Source: Pseudogymnoascus destructans (Eukaryota; Ascomycota; Leotiomycetes; Thelebolales; Thelebolaceae). Taken from it: a stretch of 64,000 nt of DNA. Position numbers and translations under genes: made by a program. Within the stretch, counting starts at the first letter, position 1; each line of letters starts with the position of its first letter. The stretch spans positions 930,001-994,000 of the forward strand of contig NW_020167526.1 in NCBI RefSeq assembly GCF_001641265.1, written 5' to 3'. Below are positions 55,200 through 64,000 of this stretch, piece after piece. The notes under the pieces were generated by a model, which was not told the DNA's origin, made no database searches, and was given only the letters and a program-made list of their open reading frames with translations.

Positions 55200-58100
55200 A
55201 TGCCTTCTTTCCGAGTGCCAGATTCATATTCTTCCAGCCCGCAGCCTTCAACACCAGAGAGGCGAAGGGATGGCGCATTTAATCCCTTTGGCGCCTCGAA
55301 CCCTTCGACAACACCAGCTGGTCCTCCTCCCCCGTCGTCAGCAGGCTCCTTCACGCCAGTCGGTCCACCGCCTTCAAGCATGCTAGGGAGCTCTAGACTC
55401 GATTTTGGCGACAGCAACCAGCCCCTACAACCTCTCAATTTTGGCAGATCACCTGGTCCTCCTCAATTTGATAGCCCCGAACCATTACCCGCATTCAGCT
55501 CGTTTGGACAAGCTGCTGGGAACAAAAGATCTGGTCTTAGCAACGAATTCAGTGCTTCTGACCTTGGGATCGACCAAGACGCTGAATACACCTATGACGA
55601 AAGAAACAATGCATCTGAATATCAACTTGACGAAGGGGGCGATTATTCAATAGACGATATCTCGCGTATGGCTGATGAAATGGACGAAGACCGCTATGGA
55701 AACGAGCAAGACCTGCTTGGGTTCGACAATTCGTTTGCGGGATATGGGGCCAGGAATACCGGTTTTGGGCAGACCGGCTTTCGATCATCCGGATCTTTAG
55801 GGGGAGGCCCAAGCGACGAAATAGCAGACCTCCGCAGGTCCATTGAAGATTCTGGGCCGAACGGTCCTGAGCATTTCACGTTCGCACGCATAGCAAAGGT
55901 TTTCTATTCTCAAATGGATCCGCCTGAAATCCAAGAAGGAGACGATCTTGTTCTGAAATCGGAGGCCCTCATTGCGCGACTATATCGAGAAGGAATCAGA
56001 AGAAATGAGGATGAACAAGCGCACACTGAGGTGACTACGATTATTCCCACCGATATTTTGAAATTGTGGGATGATTACAACGAGCGAACAAAATCTCACA
56101 AGGCATCAGAATATCCAACTGCAATTGGACCTGGCCGAGGAGCAAAAGGTTTTGCCTATGCTTACTTTTTGAGCACCGTTCTCTTGAGTCTACATAATCC
56201 CTCGGAGGCAGAGGGTAAGCAAACACTGAAATCGGTCCCGCAAGTATTGCTGGAATGGATGGGCGAGCACCATGATCCGTACCCAAATCAGCTCTCGGTC
56301 ATTTTAGGTTCAAGGCCTAGCCCTACCCATAACCGCTTGTTTTGGAATACAGTGGTTAATAGCCTTCTCCGAGGCCGTGTTGGCGGGGTAGTGAATGCCC
56401 TGCAAACCGCAGGATGGGAACATGCACGACAAGCTGTTGCCGATGTTAGGAACCCTGATTCGGGTGGGTACAGTGGCAGAGCCTTGATCAATGTTGAAAA
56501 GGTCACAGGAGACATGCTTGAAGTACTGTACCACTGCCCTGGAATACGAGAAGATTGGGAGACCACAAATAGCGAGTGGACATTGTTCCGCCTAAAGGCC
56601 AGTCAGGGATTGGAGAATCTCAGGAGATTTGCGGAAGGGAAAGACCAACCGGAAGAAGAGGAACCACCCGCATTTGAAGCTTCAAATTTCGGAATGTATT
56701 CCATGGCAAAATCATACACCGGAGCTGCTAGAAAGGCAGAGAGTCGAGTACCTTGGGAGGTTTATCAAAATCTCACATCCATGTACAATCTCATGCTTGG
56801 AGATGTCACCTCGATCGTTGAAAATGCTCAAGATTGGTGTGAGGCTACAGTTGGTCTCATGATCTGGTGGAGCCAACCTCAGAATGACCGTCGTGGTGCC
56901 CTTGGTCGTTCACACAGAAAACAGACCAAGGCACATTCCCCTTTAAGACAATTAACAGAAGCGTTCAACCTCGCGACTTCTGATTCTACAGACTTCCATG
57001 TCAATACTGCAGATATGATCGAGGTAGGATTAGCAGCTATATTCGAATCCGACGTTGAATCCGCGTTTGGAATCCTTGGGTCACTATCGTCCCCGGTTTC
57101 CTCAGCACTTGTCGAAGTTGCCTCTGTTACAGGTTGGCTACCGTCCACTGCAGCCCAGAACCGCGTTGGCATGAGCGATAGCCTTGATCAGGATGATATG
57201 GACCTTCTTGGGCTTAACCAGCTACCACCGCAACAATCTGAAGATACCAAAACCAAAATTCTGGTTGCTTATGCCGAAGCTCTCTACGAGCAAAGTCGGA
57301 CTTTAGAATATACGGATAATAACAAGCCTAGGGTTGCCCGTGAAAGCTGGGAGGTTGCTATCGAGGTCCTTGCAAGATTGGACTCTGCTGAGCGCTCTGA
57401 AAAAGAGGTTGGTCGCCTGATTGGAGATTTGCCGCTCGAGGATGGCCCTACTGTCGACAAGCTCTGGAGACTCCTCAACGACATTGGAATGACCGTCCAT
57501 TCCGAGAATGTGGCCGAGGTAAGACAAACTTCCCAACTATTGTATATCGATTTCTAATGATGTTTAGGAATACGCCAACTCTCTCAGTGACCATACGCAC
57601 AAATATGGTGAAGCTATCTGGTATTATTCCTTGGCGCACAAGCAGAACAAGGTCAAGGATGTCCTCGACCTGCTTATTTCACTTTCACTACTTCACTCCG
57701 TGGCTTATCCACCGGAAAACGAACTAGACGATCACTTGCAACGCCTCATCTCCTCGCCAAAGGCCGCCTTAACCGAGATATCGCGACTCGACTATGAGGC
57801 TGCAAAACTAATCCACACGATGCTGAGCGGTTATGCAACGCTTCGACAATTCTACACTCTTCGTGATGAAGAAGTTCGCAGCTCTAGCGGACAAATCAAG
57901 CCGCTGGCACTTTCTACGAAGTCACAGGCTGCATCAGCCCTCATCGCCGTTATAACCAGCTCAGACGACAACATCAGAGGTGGACTGTACGACGAAGAAC
58001 GTGGCGCCGTTGTTAGTGTCGATTTCTTACTTGCTTTACTCGGAGAATCCATGGTCTTCGTCAACCAGAAAGAGCGCCTCATCACCTCTTCTCAAATCGA

Positions 58101-58482
58101 TTCTCTCTTGAAGGCAATCGAAGATCTGCAGACTGTTTCTGAACGTGTATATTCAGCATGCGACGAGTTCTTCCAGACCGTTGTTGCCTCGACCCAAGGG
58201 ATGAAAGGGTCCACTCCCATGGATCTACTGAAAAAATCCACTTCTTCAATGAGTGGCACAAGCAGCTTCTCTATGGTCGGTAGTTCCATGATTGCTTCTC
58301 AACTACAGAAATCCATTGGAGGTAGCGGTGTTTTGGTGAAGGAGAACTTGCATAGGGGGTGGGATTGGCGAAAGGGTCTCACAGCAGGGATGACGAGTGG
58401 AGATGTATTAATGATATTGAGATATGGGCTGGCGAAGGAGTTGGCAAGATCATGTATTTTGGATGCCGATGGCCAGATATGA
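55200..58482 (+). CDS. Nuclear pore component Nup85 (2 exons)
   Basis: Scaffold nucleoporin of the Y-complex (Nup84/Nup107 complex). Exons are 55200-57518 and 57568-58482 (GTAAGA, CTAATGA branch, TTTAG), giving 1077 residues. The N-terminus is a disordered Ser/Pro/Gly stretch with NPFG-type peptides, as in fungal Nup85. The alpha-solenoid begins near residue 220 and includes HFTFARIAKVFYSQMDPPEI, HNRLFWNTVVNSLLRGRVGG, VTSIVENAQDWCEATVGLMI and EYANSLSDHTHKYGEAIWYY. The C-terminus ends HRGWDWRKGLTAGMTSGDVL, a conserved closing motif that I recall from Aspergillus Nup85. Vertebrate and yeast counterparts are shorter at the N-terminus. The identity rests on remembered fungal sequences rather than a search. 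Confidence 0.82.
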
Positions 58483-59050
58483 GAGCTGTAGTGTCCAGAC
58501 GGATTAAGGGTGAGTATGCATGGATGGGCTGGCGTTGACTTTTGGGGACAGCACGGGAAATGGTATGCGGGAGTTAAAACGCGGCTCACGGGCCGAGACC
58601 TCGAATTAGTAGCATGTACATCACAGCTAAAAAGCTATTTAGTTGAAATTCCTCCTTTTAATAGAAGCTCTATTGCGCTCACTCTTCCGCGTATTTCTTG
58701 TCATGGTTCGATTATTTTCAAAACGTAGACCCCGGTTTTTGATATCTTCATAGGATATAAGAAAGTAGGATCACCATGCTATACGGCCATATTATGCGTC
58801 AGAATACGCCACTGAACTCATACCCAAGATCCTGAATGATTTGGGTAACTCTCTTGCTCCTCAATTGCAATGCTCCTATCTTGTCCTTAGTCCTATATAA
58901 CGTGCAGCGTGGTGATGTCATCGGGGGCTTATTACATCAACCATATATATGACAAGTACAAGTCGATATAACATGTTCAATCCCTTCCAGCCTTAATCTC
59001 ATCGAAAGAGCACAAAATATTGTTTTAAACTGCTCATTGTCCTAGCAATC
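58483..59050. other. Intergenic
   Basis: nup85 3' region and upstream region of the next gene, with TATA-rich sequence near 58940-58970. No gene recognised. Confidence 0.45.
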
Positions 59051-59858
59051 ATGTCGTTTATGGATAATGCACCAAACATAGAGGCGTCAACCCGCAACCC
59101 AGACCACCCAGGGGGTAAAAAGGTATATACCACCACCATTTCCTCTCTCTCTCTTCCCTCTCTACACATCAACTTCCAACACAACATCCCAACACCTTCA
59201 CCACAAAATCCCATAATCGCAACACCCCTAACCAACCCCCCAGGTCCACGACACCCACGCCCCCCCCATCATCGAAAACCCCGGCTCTATCGCCTCCGAC
59301 TCCCTCGCCGCCGAGTCCACCAACGCCCACGGCGCCTTCTCCCAAAACAAGAACGCAGAGCCCCTCGGCGTAACAGGCGCCCACTCCACATTCGCCAACA
59401 AAAACACCTCCGGCGCCGAGAAACTCCCGCCCACGCACCACGCCTCGTCGCGCGCTGACCCTACCATCTCCGCCGACGACTACACGCACAACAACAACAA
59501 GATGAATCTGCAGCCACAGCCCGCACCGGGGTATGATCGCGAGGACGAGCAGCTGCTGAAGGGGAATGCGGTCCCGGCCCCGGGGTATGTTGATCAGGTC
59601 CTAGAGGGCTCGGAGGGGAGTAGGCCGAAGGGGACGAATTTGACGGAGGTCCCGAGGGGAAAGAGGTTTGACGGGGGAGAGGGAGAGAATGCGAGTTTTA
59701 ATGGGGAGATTGGGACGGGGATGGATCCGGCGAGGCAGGCGGAGCAGGGGATGAGGACGAGAGGGGCGCAGGGGGCGAGGGCGGGGGCGGCGGGGAGAAG
59801 AGGCGAGGGTGGTGGGGGAAGGGGGATGTATGATGATATTGGGGATGAGAATGCCTGA
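59051..59858 (+). CDS. Conserved fungal protein, disordered, function unknown (2 exons)
   Basis: Exons are 59051-59122 and 59244-59858, giving 228 residues. The intron is GTATAT...CCCCAG and both sides are in phase 0. The product is hydrophilic and apparently disordered. It has MSFMDNAPNIEASTRNPDHP at the start, then IENPGSIASDSLAAESTNAH, AFSQNKNAEPLGVTG and HHASSRADPTISADDYTHNN. The C-terminus is Gly/Arg-rich and ends YDDIGDENA. Two related APGY motifs occur in the middle. No enzyme motif, signal peptide or membrane segment is seen. I recall similar short uncharacterised proteins in aspergilli and penicillia but can offer no function. The second half of the gene is strongly G-rich. Confidence 0.7.
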
Positions 59859-60174
59859 ATTGGCCTGGGGAGATAGTTATTTGATGTAAGATGGAAAAAA
59901 GATGGAAAAAAAAAAATATTGTTTGCAAATGCGATTTTTTGGTCTTGGAACAGAATAGAGTATCAGAAACTCCCCAGCAATGCAGCTTGGTAACAATGAT
60001 GTGGAATATCTTTTATAGCCATTTTTTATTTCCTGGCAGAACCCGTCCTCCCAACGCCGTATTGATATCCATGTATCTGGCTATGCAACTCTGCATATGA
60101 TACAAGCACCCACGCAAAACTCTCCCTTCCAGCCGCGAAAAAAATCGTACCGAAACCCCACACAACACCCTCAC
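59859..60174. other. Intergenic, convergent 3' ends
   Basis: Short gap between two convergent genes. An A-run lies near 59895-59920. Nothing else. Confidence 0.5.
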
Positions 60175-60912
60175 CTAGACGCGCACATTCCTCGACTCCT
60201 TCTCCACCAGCTTGACCAGATCCTTATACACCTCAGCGAACTCGTCCTCGCCATCAATCTTCTCCTCCTTCTTGGCGCCCGTCCGCTTCTCCGACACCAT
60301 GACGACGGATGTCGGCCTCTTGGTGTTGCCGGCGGCGCCGAGCTCCGCGCGCGAGTTCACGAAGATGTAGGGCACGTTGTGGTCCTCGCACAGAACGGGG
60401 ATGTGGGAGATGACATCCATGGGCGAGATGTCAGCCGCGAGGATGACGACGCCGCAGCCGGTGACGTTGGCGGCGCCGGCGGGGGACTTGCGCAGGGACT
60501 TGACAACCTCCTTGACGCCTCTCTTGAGGGTCTTGTTCTTTGCGGCTGTTGGGAAGTTAGGTTGTGTTTCGATATTGAATTGTGGGAAGGGGGAATGGGG
60601 TGGATTGCACTTACCCTTCTTGACGCTCTTGAGCACCTTCTTTGCGACCTTGTCATCCGCCAGAGGGGCGGCGAAAGGTACCAAGGCACCGACAGGCTTG
60701 ACGGCGAGCTCGGTATCCTCCTCGATGGTCTCGAGGCCCTCTTCCGCAGCTGGGGCGGCAGTCTCCATTAATTGCTCCTCGATAGCCTTCGCGACAGCAT
60801 CACCATTGAGGGTGGACTTCTTGCCCTTCTTGGACTTCTTGACGCCGTCCTTGTCGCTGCGCTTTTCCTTCTTCTCCTTCTTCTCCTTCTTCTCGACGCG
60901 CTCTTTTCCCAT
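60175..60912 (-). CDS. nhp2: H/ACA snoRNP protein Nhp2 (2 exons)
   Basis: L7Ae-family RNA-binding subunit of H/ACA snoRNPs that guide rRNA pseudouridylation and, in many eukaryotes, telomerase RNA. Exons are 60615-60912 and 60175-60545, giving 222 residues. The 69-nt intron has a GTAAGT donor and CAACAG acceptor and splits an Ala codon. The N-terminus is a Lys/Glu-rich extension of about 60 residues, longer than in yeast. The L7Ae fold follows: LKRGVKEVVKSLRKS (RNA contact), GCGVVILAADISPMDVISHI, VPVLCEDHNVPYIFVNSRAE-type text and KRPTSVVMVSE. The C-terminus resembles the end of fungal Nhp2. The extension may be a nucleolar signal, which is inference. Confidence 0.93.
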   Translation of the reverse strand: MGKERVEKKEKKEKKEKRSDKDGVKKSKKGKKSTLNGDAVAKAIEEQLMETAAPAAEEGLETIEEDTELAVKPVGALVPFAAPLADDKVAKKVLKSVKKGKCNPPHSPFPQFNIETQPNFPTAAKNKTLKRGVKEVVKSLRKSPAGAANVTGCGVVILAADISPMDVISHIPVLCEDHNVPYIFVNSRAELGAAGNTKRPTSVVMVSEKRTGAKKEEKIDGEDEFAEVYKDLVKLVEKESRNVRV

Positions 60913-61813
60913 CTTGTCGGTGGTTTTGTGTAGGTGGTGGGTGGTGGAGGGAGGGTTTGTTCGTTGGGGTGCGGTTTGAGTTTGGCTGGACCGACAACTT
61001 AAACTTCGAGGTTGTGGAGTGAATTTTCTTGTCTTGGGCCGGCTGGATTGGGGCTAGTTTGCGGTGTGGCGGGGAATAGTATTACCGACCGTTCCTCACT
61101 AGAATCGCTAAACTTGAAGGCGCGACCAACCGATGTCCAGTGATTTACTGTGCGTACATGGATGAAAATAAGTAAAATCAATACTGAAGAGTTCTCCTTC
61201 TTATTGGTGAGCATCGAGATCCCAAAAGTGGTATTTCTACAGATTATTTCGAAAATCACGATAAGTCACGTTAATTCACAAAAGTCAGGAGTGTATAGGT
61301 ATAGTCTGGTAGACAGATTTTGATAGACAAGTCGCGCTATATTCTGCTCTTCTTCCTTTAGCTAAGATAGAGTAGTATGATTTGCAGCCCGCGTCCGTCA
61401 CTGGCAGTATAGGGCCCCTTGCGCGCCCCCGTGCACCGTGTTCCCTCTTGTCCACGCATGCGCTTTCTTTCATCAGCGGCGCATGCCACTCTGTGCATTC
61501 CGCAACCCTCCCCTCATGCTTGGCCCGCCAGCCCCATTGGCAGCTGGCGGGTGCATGTACTTGGTAACGCAATAGCGAACTATGTTGCCGCGGATTCGGC
61601 TTCGTGATGGGCGTCAAAGACCGGCTTTAACGCCTGGTTAAACTTTCGGATCTGTCAAGTGCGCTCTTCTCCTTAAAAGAATGCTTAGGGGAGCTGCATC
61701 TTGGTCCTGTAGTCCTGGGGGTTGAGAAAGTCCCTTGCTGCGCTGCTCGCTCCGTCCCGATTAAGATACATGGGATGGCATGCGAGTTTGCGGCAAGTCT
61801 CAGCAGTGGTTGT
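60913..61813. other. Intergenic
   Basis: nhp2 promoter on the left and esdC 3' region on the right. Open frames near 61285-61620 and 61722-61975 have no domain signature. No tRNA-like B-box sequence was noticed. Confidence 0.45.
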
Positions 61814-62749
61814 CTATCGGCGGACGACGATGCCCTGGCGGCGGGCAGAGGAGGGTACCTCGTCGTCATCGGAGGAGGAGCAGCAGGAGTCCTCGTCGCT
61901 GTAGCCGCAGCGGGAGCCACCGCAGTCAAGCTTAATCCTGTCGCCAGTGCGGGTGATACCGTAGCGTTCACATGAGCACTGGGAGCTGTTGGAGTAGTCT
62001 GAGAGACCGCTGGAGACGGACGATGGGCTGGAAGAGTCTGAGCGAGAGCTGAGCGACGAGCCGACCGACGAGGGCGGTGTGCTGGAGTACTCGTAGTCGT
62101 CGAATGTGGACTCGGAAAAGCGGGAGGTGAGCTCCTCAATGGTGGTTGGGTTCATGGAACCGTACTCGGCCTCGAGGATGTGCTTTGTCGCGTGCGGTGA
62201 GCAAGGCTTTGGCGACTGGATCTGCGAGATGGAGAGTGGGCGGCCCTTTGGGATGTCGGCAGTGAGGGCGCGGGACTCGCGGCGGGACGAGGGTGGGTGT
62301 CTGCTGGAGCTCGAGTGCTTGGAGGAGGAGTTGGACTTTGAGGAGGAGGACTTGGATGATGAGGACTTGGAAGAAGACTTGGAAGACTTGGATTTGTCGG
62401 ATGCAACATCGAGGATGTTCAGGATGCGACCGGTGGTTGGCTCGGTGGTGGAGTCTTCACCTGGGTTATGGGAGACATGGTAGCCATCGATAATGTACTT
62501 GGGAGGGTGTTAGTATGGTGGAAGCCAAATTAGACACGAGTTTCAACTTACGTAGTACCAGTATCGTTGACCAGACTGGAGCAGAGAACCTTGGAACTTG
62601 AATGTACCTTTCCATGCGCCGGACTTTGAGGAGTTCCTGTCCTTAGCAAGGGGAAGTTGGCCTGCGTAATTGTCCCATGACCCGAGAAGGTGGACTGTCT
62701 TGACAGTTGAGGAAGTGCGGAGATGGAAGCTGAGTTGAATAGCGGACAT
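61814..62749 (-). CDS. esdC: Early sexual development protein EsdC, glycogen-binding domain (2 exons)
   Basis: Homologue of Aspergillus nidulans EsdC, which is needed for early sexual development. Exons are 62552-62749 and 61814-62497, giving 293 residues. The intron is GTAAGT with a CTAACA branch and CAAG acceptor. The join restores the AMPK-type glycogen-binding fold: MSAIQLSFHLRTSSTVKTVH, LLGSWDNYAGQLPLAKD, WKGTFKFQGSL, and RYWYYYIIDGYHVSHNP with aromatic carbohydrate contacts. After ILDVASDK comes a repetitive Ser/Lys linker of about 30 residues. A conserved region with RALTADIPKGRPLSISQIQ and MNPTTIEELTSRFSESTFDD follows, then a Cys/Ser-rich tail (CSCERYG, SRCGYSDEDSCCSSS). Carbohydrate binding is inferred from the domain; the molecular function in development is unknown. 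Confidence 0.85.
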
Positions 62750-63250
62750 ATTGACGATTTTCGAGATGCGTTAAAATGTGGATATATTTGATAAGCGTTC
62801 GGCTTAAATTTGAATGAGCAAGAAGAGCTAGTTATTAGAGTATATGGACGAGAGGCTTTGTGAGGATATAAATTAGAGGGTAGTTGACCAGCAACTGTAA
62901 GAATGAATATTAAGTAAAAAGAAGTTGTAGATTTGGAAGAGCACAGCTCTGAAGTATAACAAAAAGGACGAAAAAAGGACAACGGATTATTAGAAACTAG
63001 CTCTTGAGAATTGAGTGCTTGCTGAAGAAGAAAAAGAAGAAGAAGAAGAAGAAGAAGAGACGGCGGCTGTGGCCTCTTATGGTTCGGCCATCTTACCTTG
63101 GGACGACCTGGATAGATTGAAGATTGACTGGTGGTGTTGGTTGTGAGGTGGGTTGGTGGGTTTTGATCATGGCCAACCGGGTAGTGGATTCTGATTGGCT
63201 GATACGGCTGACTTATGGGCCACCTGCACGTCCGGCGCGTAGGCACAGTG

Positions 63251-63320
63251 AATCGCTGTGAGTCGCTGGGAATCGCTGGGAATCGCTAGGAATCGCTGGG
63301 AATCGCTGGGAATCGCCGGG
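63251..63320. repeat. Seven 10-bp AATCGCTGGG units
   Basis: Seven consecutive decamers, several identical (AATCGCTGGG) and the others differing by one or two bases. Confidence 0.85.
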
Positions 63321-63573
63321 AGCCAACATGTTTTGGGCGACCGGCGACTAGAACCCTGACGACGGCGACCACTCACACCGACGAAGATGCTCAATTGTTT
63401 CTCACCGGGGTCGGTTCGGCACCCACCTGTCCAATCGCCACGGTGAGGACCACATGCGGGCGACGGATAATAGACATCCATGTATCCATGTCCTACGGAA
63501 CTTGCGGTGGGATCATCGCTCAATGAACAATGACCTGGGATTCGGAGTGACAGCGAAGGGTCCTATCACTTTA

Positions 63574-63640
63574 TGGCCATTCTGGCCATTCTGGCCTTTC
63601 TACTTTCTGGCCTTTCTGGCCTTTCTGGCCTTTCTGGCCT
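63574..63640. repeat. 9-bp TGGCC(A/T)TTC tandem repeat
   Basis: Repeats of TGGCCATTC and then TGGCCTTTC, with one imperfect unit near 63600. Translation gives a WPF/LAF-type artefact peptide. Confidence 0.8.
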
Positions 63641-64000
63641 CTTCAACGCAATCTTCTTGACGACATCCCGTCGGCACTTGTGATATGCATCTCATCGTCT
63701 TGATGACCCGTGTGAGCGCTTGGGAAAACACCCCATGGCTGAACAGCCAGCATCTTCGCTGTTATCGTGCCTAAGTCAGATGCTGCTTGCGATAGCGACC
63801 CCGCTAAGCTAGGCCGCTGACTGGGCCGCCGGTCTGGAAAACATCGACGACGCTGCGGTCTGTGAGTGGTTGATGTGTCAGAGGTTTGTCAATGGGGGAC
63901 ATGCAGATGCACCCGTGGACACGAACTCTATATCCCGTGTTCTATATTTTCGGTTCCTTGATCTGTCCGATGCCGTGTTAAGTCCCGTGCAGAATCGATC

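Larger units (their letters stand above)
62750..64000. other. esdC upstream region with simple repeats
   Basis: No gene is supported. A GAA-type microsatellite sits at 63023-63059, a 10-bp tandem array at 63251-63320 and a 9-bp TGGCCATTC/TGGCCTTTC array at about 63574-63640. Open frames across these arrays are products of the repeats. Confidence 0.5.

Noticed and set aside
63454..63660. 68-codon frame with WPFWPF and LAFLAF repeats
   Set aside because: Produced by translating the 9-bp tandem repeat.
1..64000. tRNA genes
   Set aside because: No cloverleaf with an A-box and GGTTCGANTCC-type B-box was noticed on either strand by eye; a tRNAscan run would settle it.

Overview
This window is nuclear DNA from a filamentous ascomycete (Pezizomycotina, most likely Eurotiomycetes such as Aspergillus, Penicillium or a relative). 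The reasons are short introns of about 48-90 nt with GTATGT/GTAAGT-type donors, CTAAC/CTGAC-like branch points and YAG acceptors; an esdC (early sexual development) homologue; fungal forms of arsH/ACR3, Qcr8, Use1 and Kti12; and Fot1-type Tc1/mariner elements with RIP-like C-to-T decay. Exon boundaries were assigned by hand from reading-frame continuity, splice consensus and remembered family sequences. No search was run.

Layout. 1-13.5 kb holds a Sac7-type RhoGAP, a small Cys-rich protein, a frame-broken remnant, a FAM32A homologue, dolichol kinase (apparent frameshift in a G-run) and a conserved three-exon nuclear-type protein. 13.5-25.1 kb holds nitronate monooxygenase, a nested transposon block (14.67-17.54 kb), a disordered conserved protein, a taxilin, and the mitochondrial presequence protease Cym1. 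25.58-31.35 kb is a gene-free repeat island: two adjacent Fot1-like elements with TA target duplications, into which LTRs of two families have inserted. 32.4-40.96 kb holds ornithine decarboxylase, two decayed NTPase-type genes (34.5-37.6 kb) and a convergent arsenic-resistance pair, arsH and ACR3. 41.5-42.4 kb has broken cytochrome P450 and alcohol dehydrogenase fragments. 42.6-64 kb is a dense housekeeping stretch: an Smr-domain protein with a CaaX-like end, Kti12, a C2H2 transcription factor, the SNARE Use1, an NmrA/isoflavone-reductase-like protein, prohibitin-1 and Qcr8 (divergent, shared promoter), Nup85, an unrecognised conserved protein, Nhp2 and EsdC.

Functional links. Phb1, Qcr8 and Cym1 serve the mitochondrion. 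Nhp2 acts in H/ACA snoRNPs (rRNA and telomerase RNA), Kti12 in tRNA wobble modification through Elongator, and Nup85 in the nuclear pore. Dolichol kinase and Use1 act at the ER. ArsH and Acr3 form the one clear co-functional cluster. I did not find a convincing new multi-gene system. The most unusual items are the symmetric palindrome between phb1 and qcr8, a perfect 31-bp inverted repeat near 49.3 kb, the Smr-CaaX protein, the dolichol kinase frameshift, the decayed head-to-head NTPase pair, and visible RIP-like asymmetry in the transposons.
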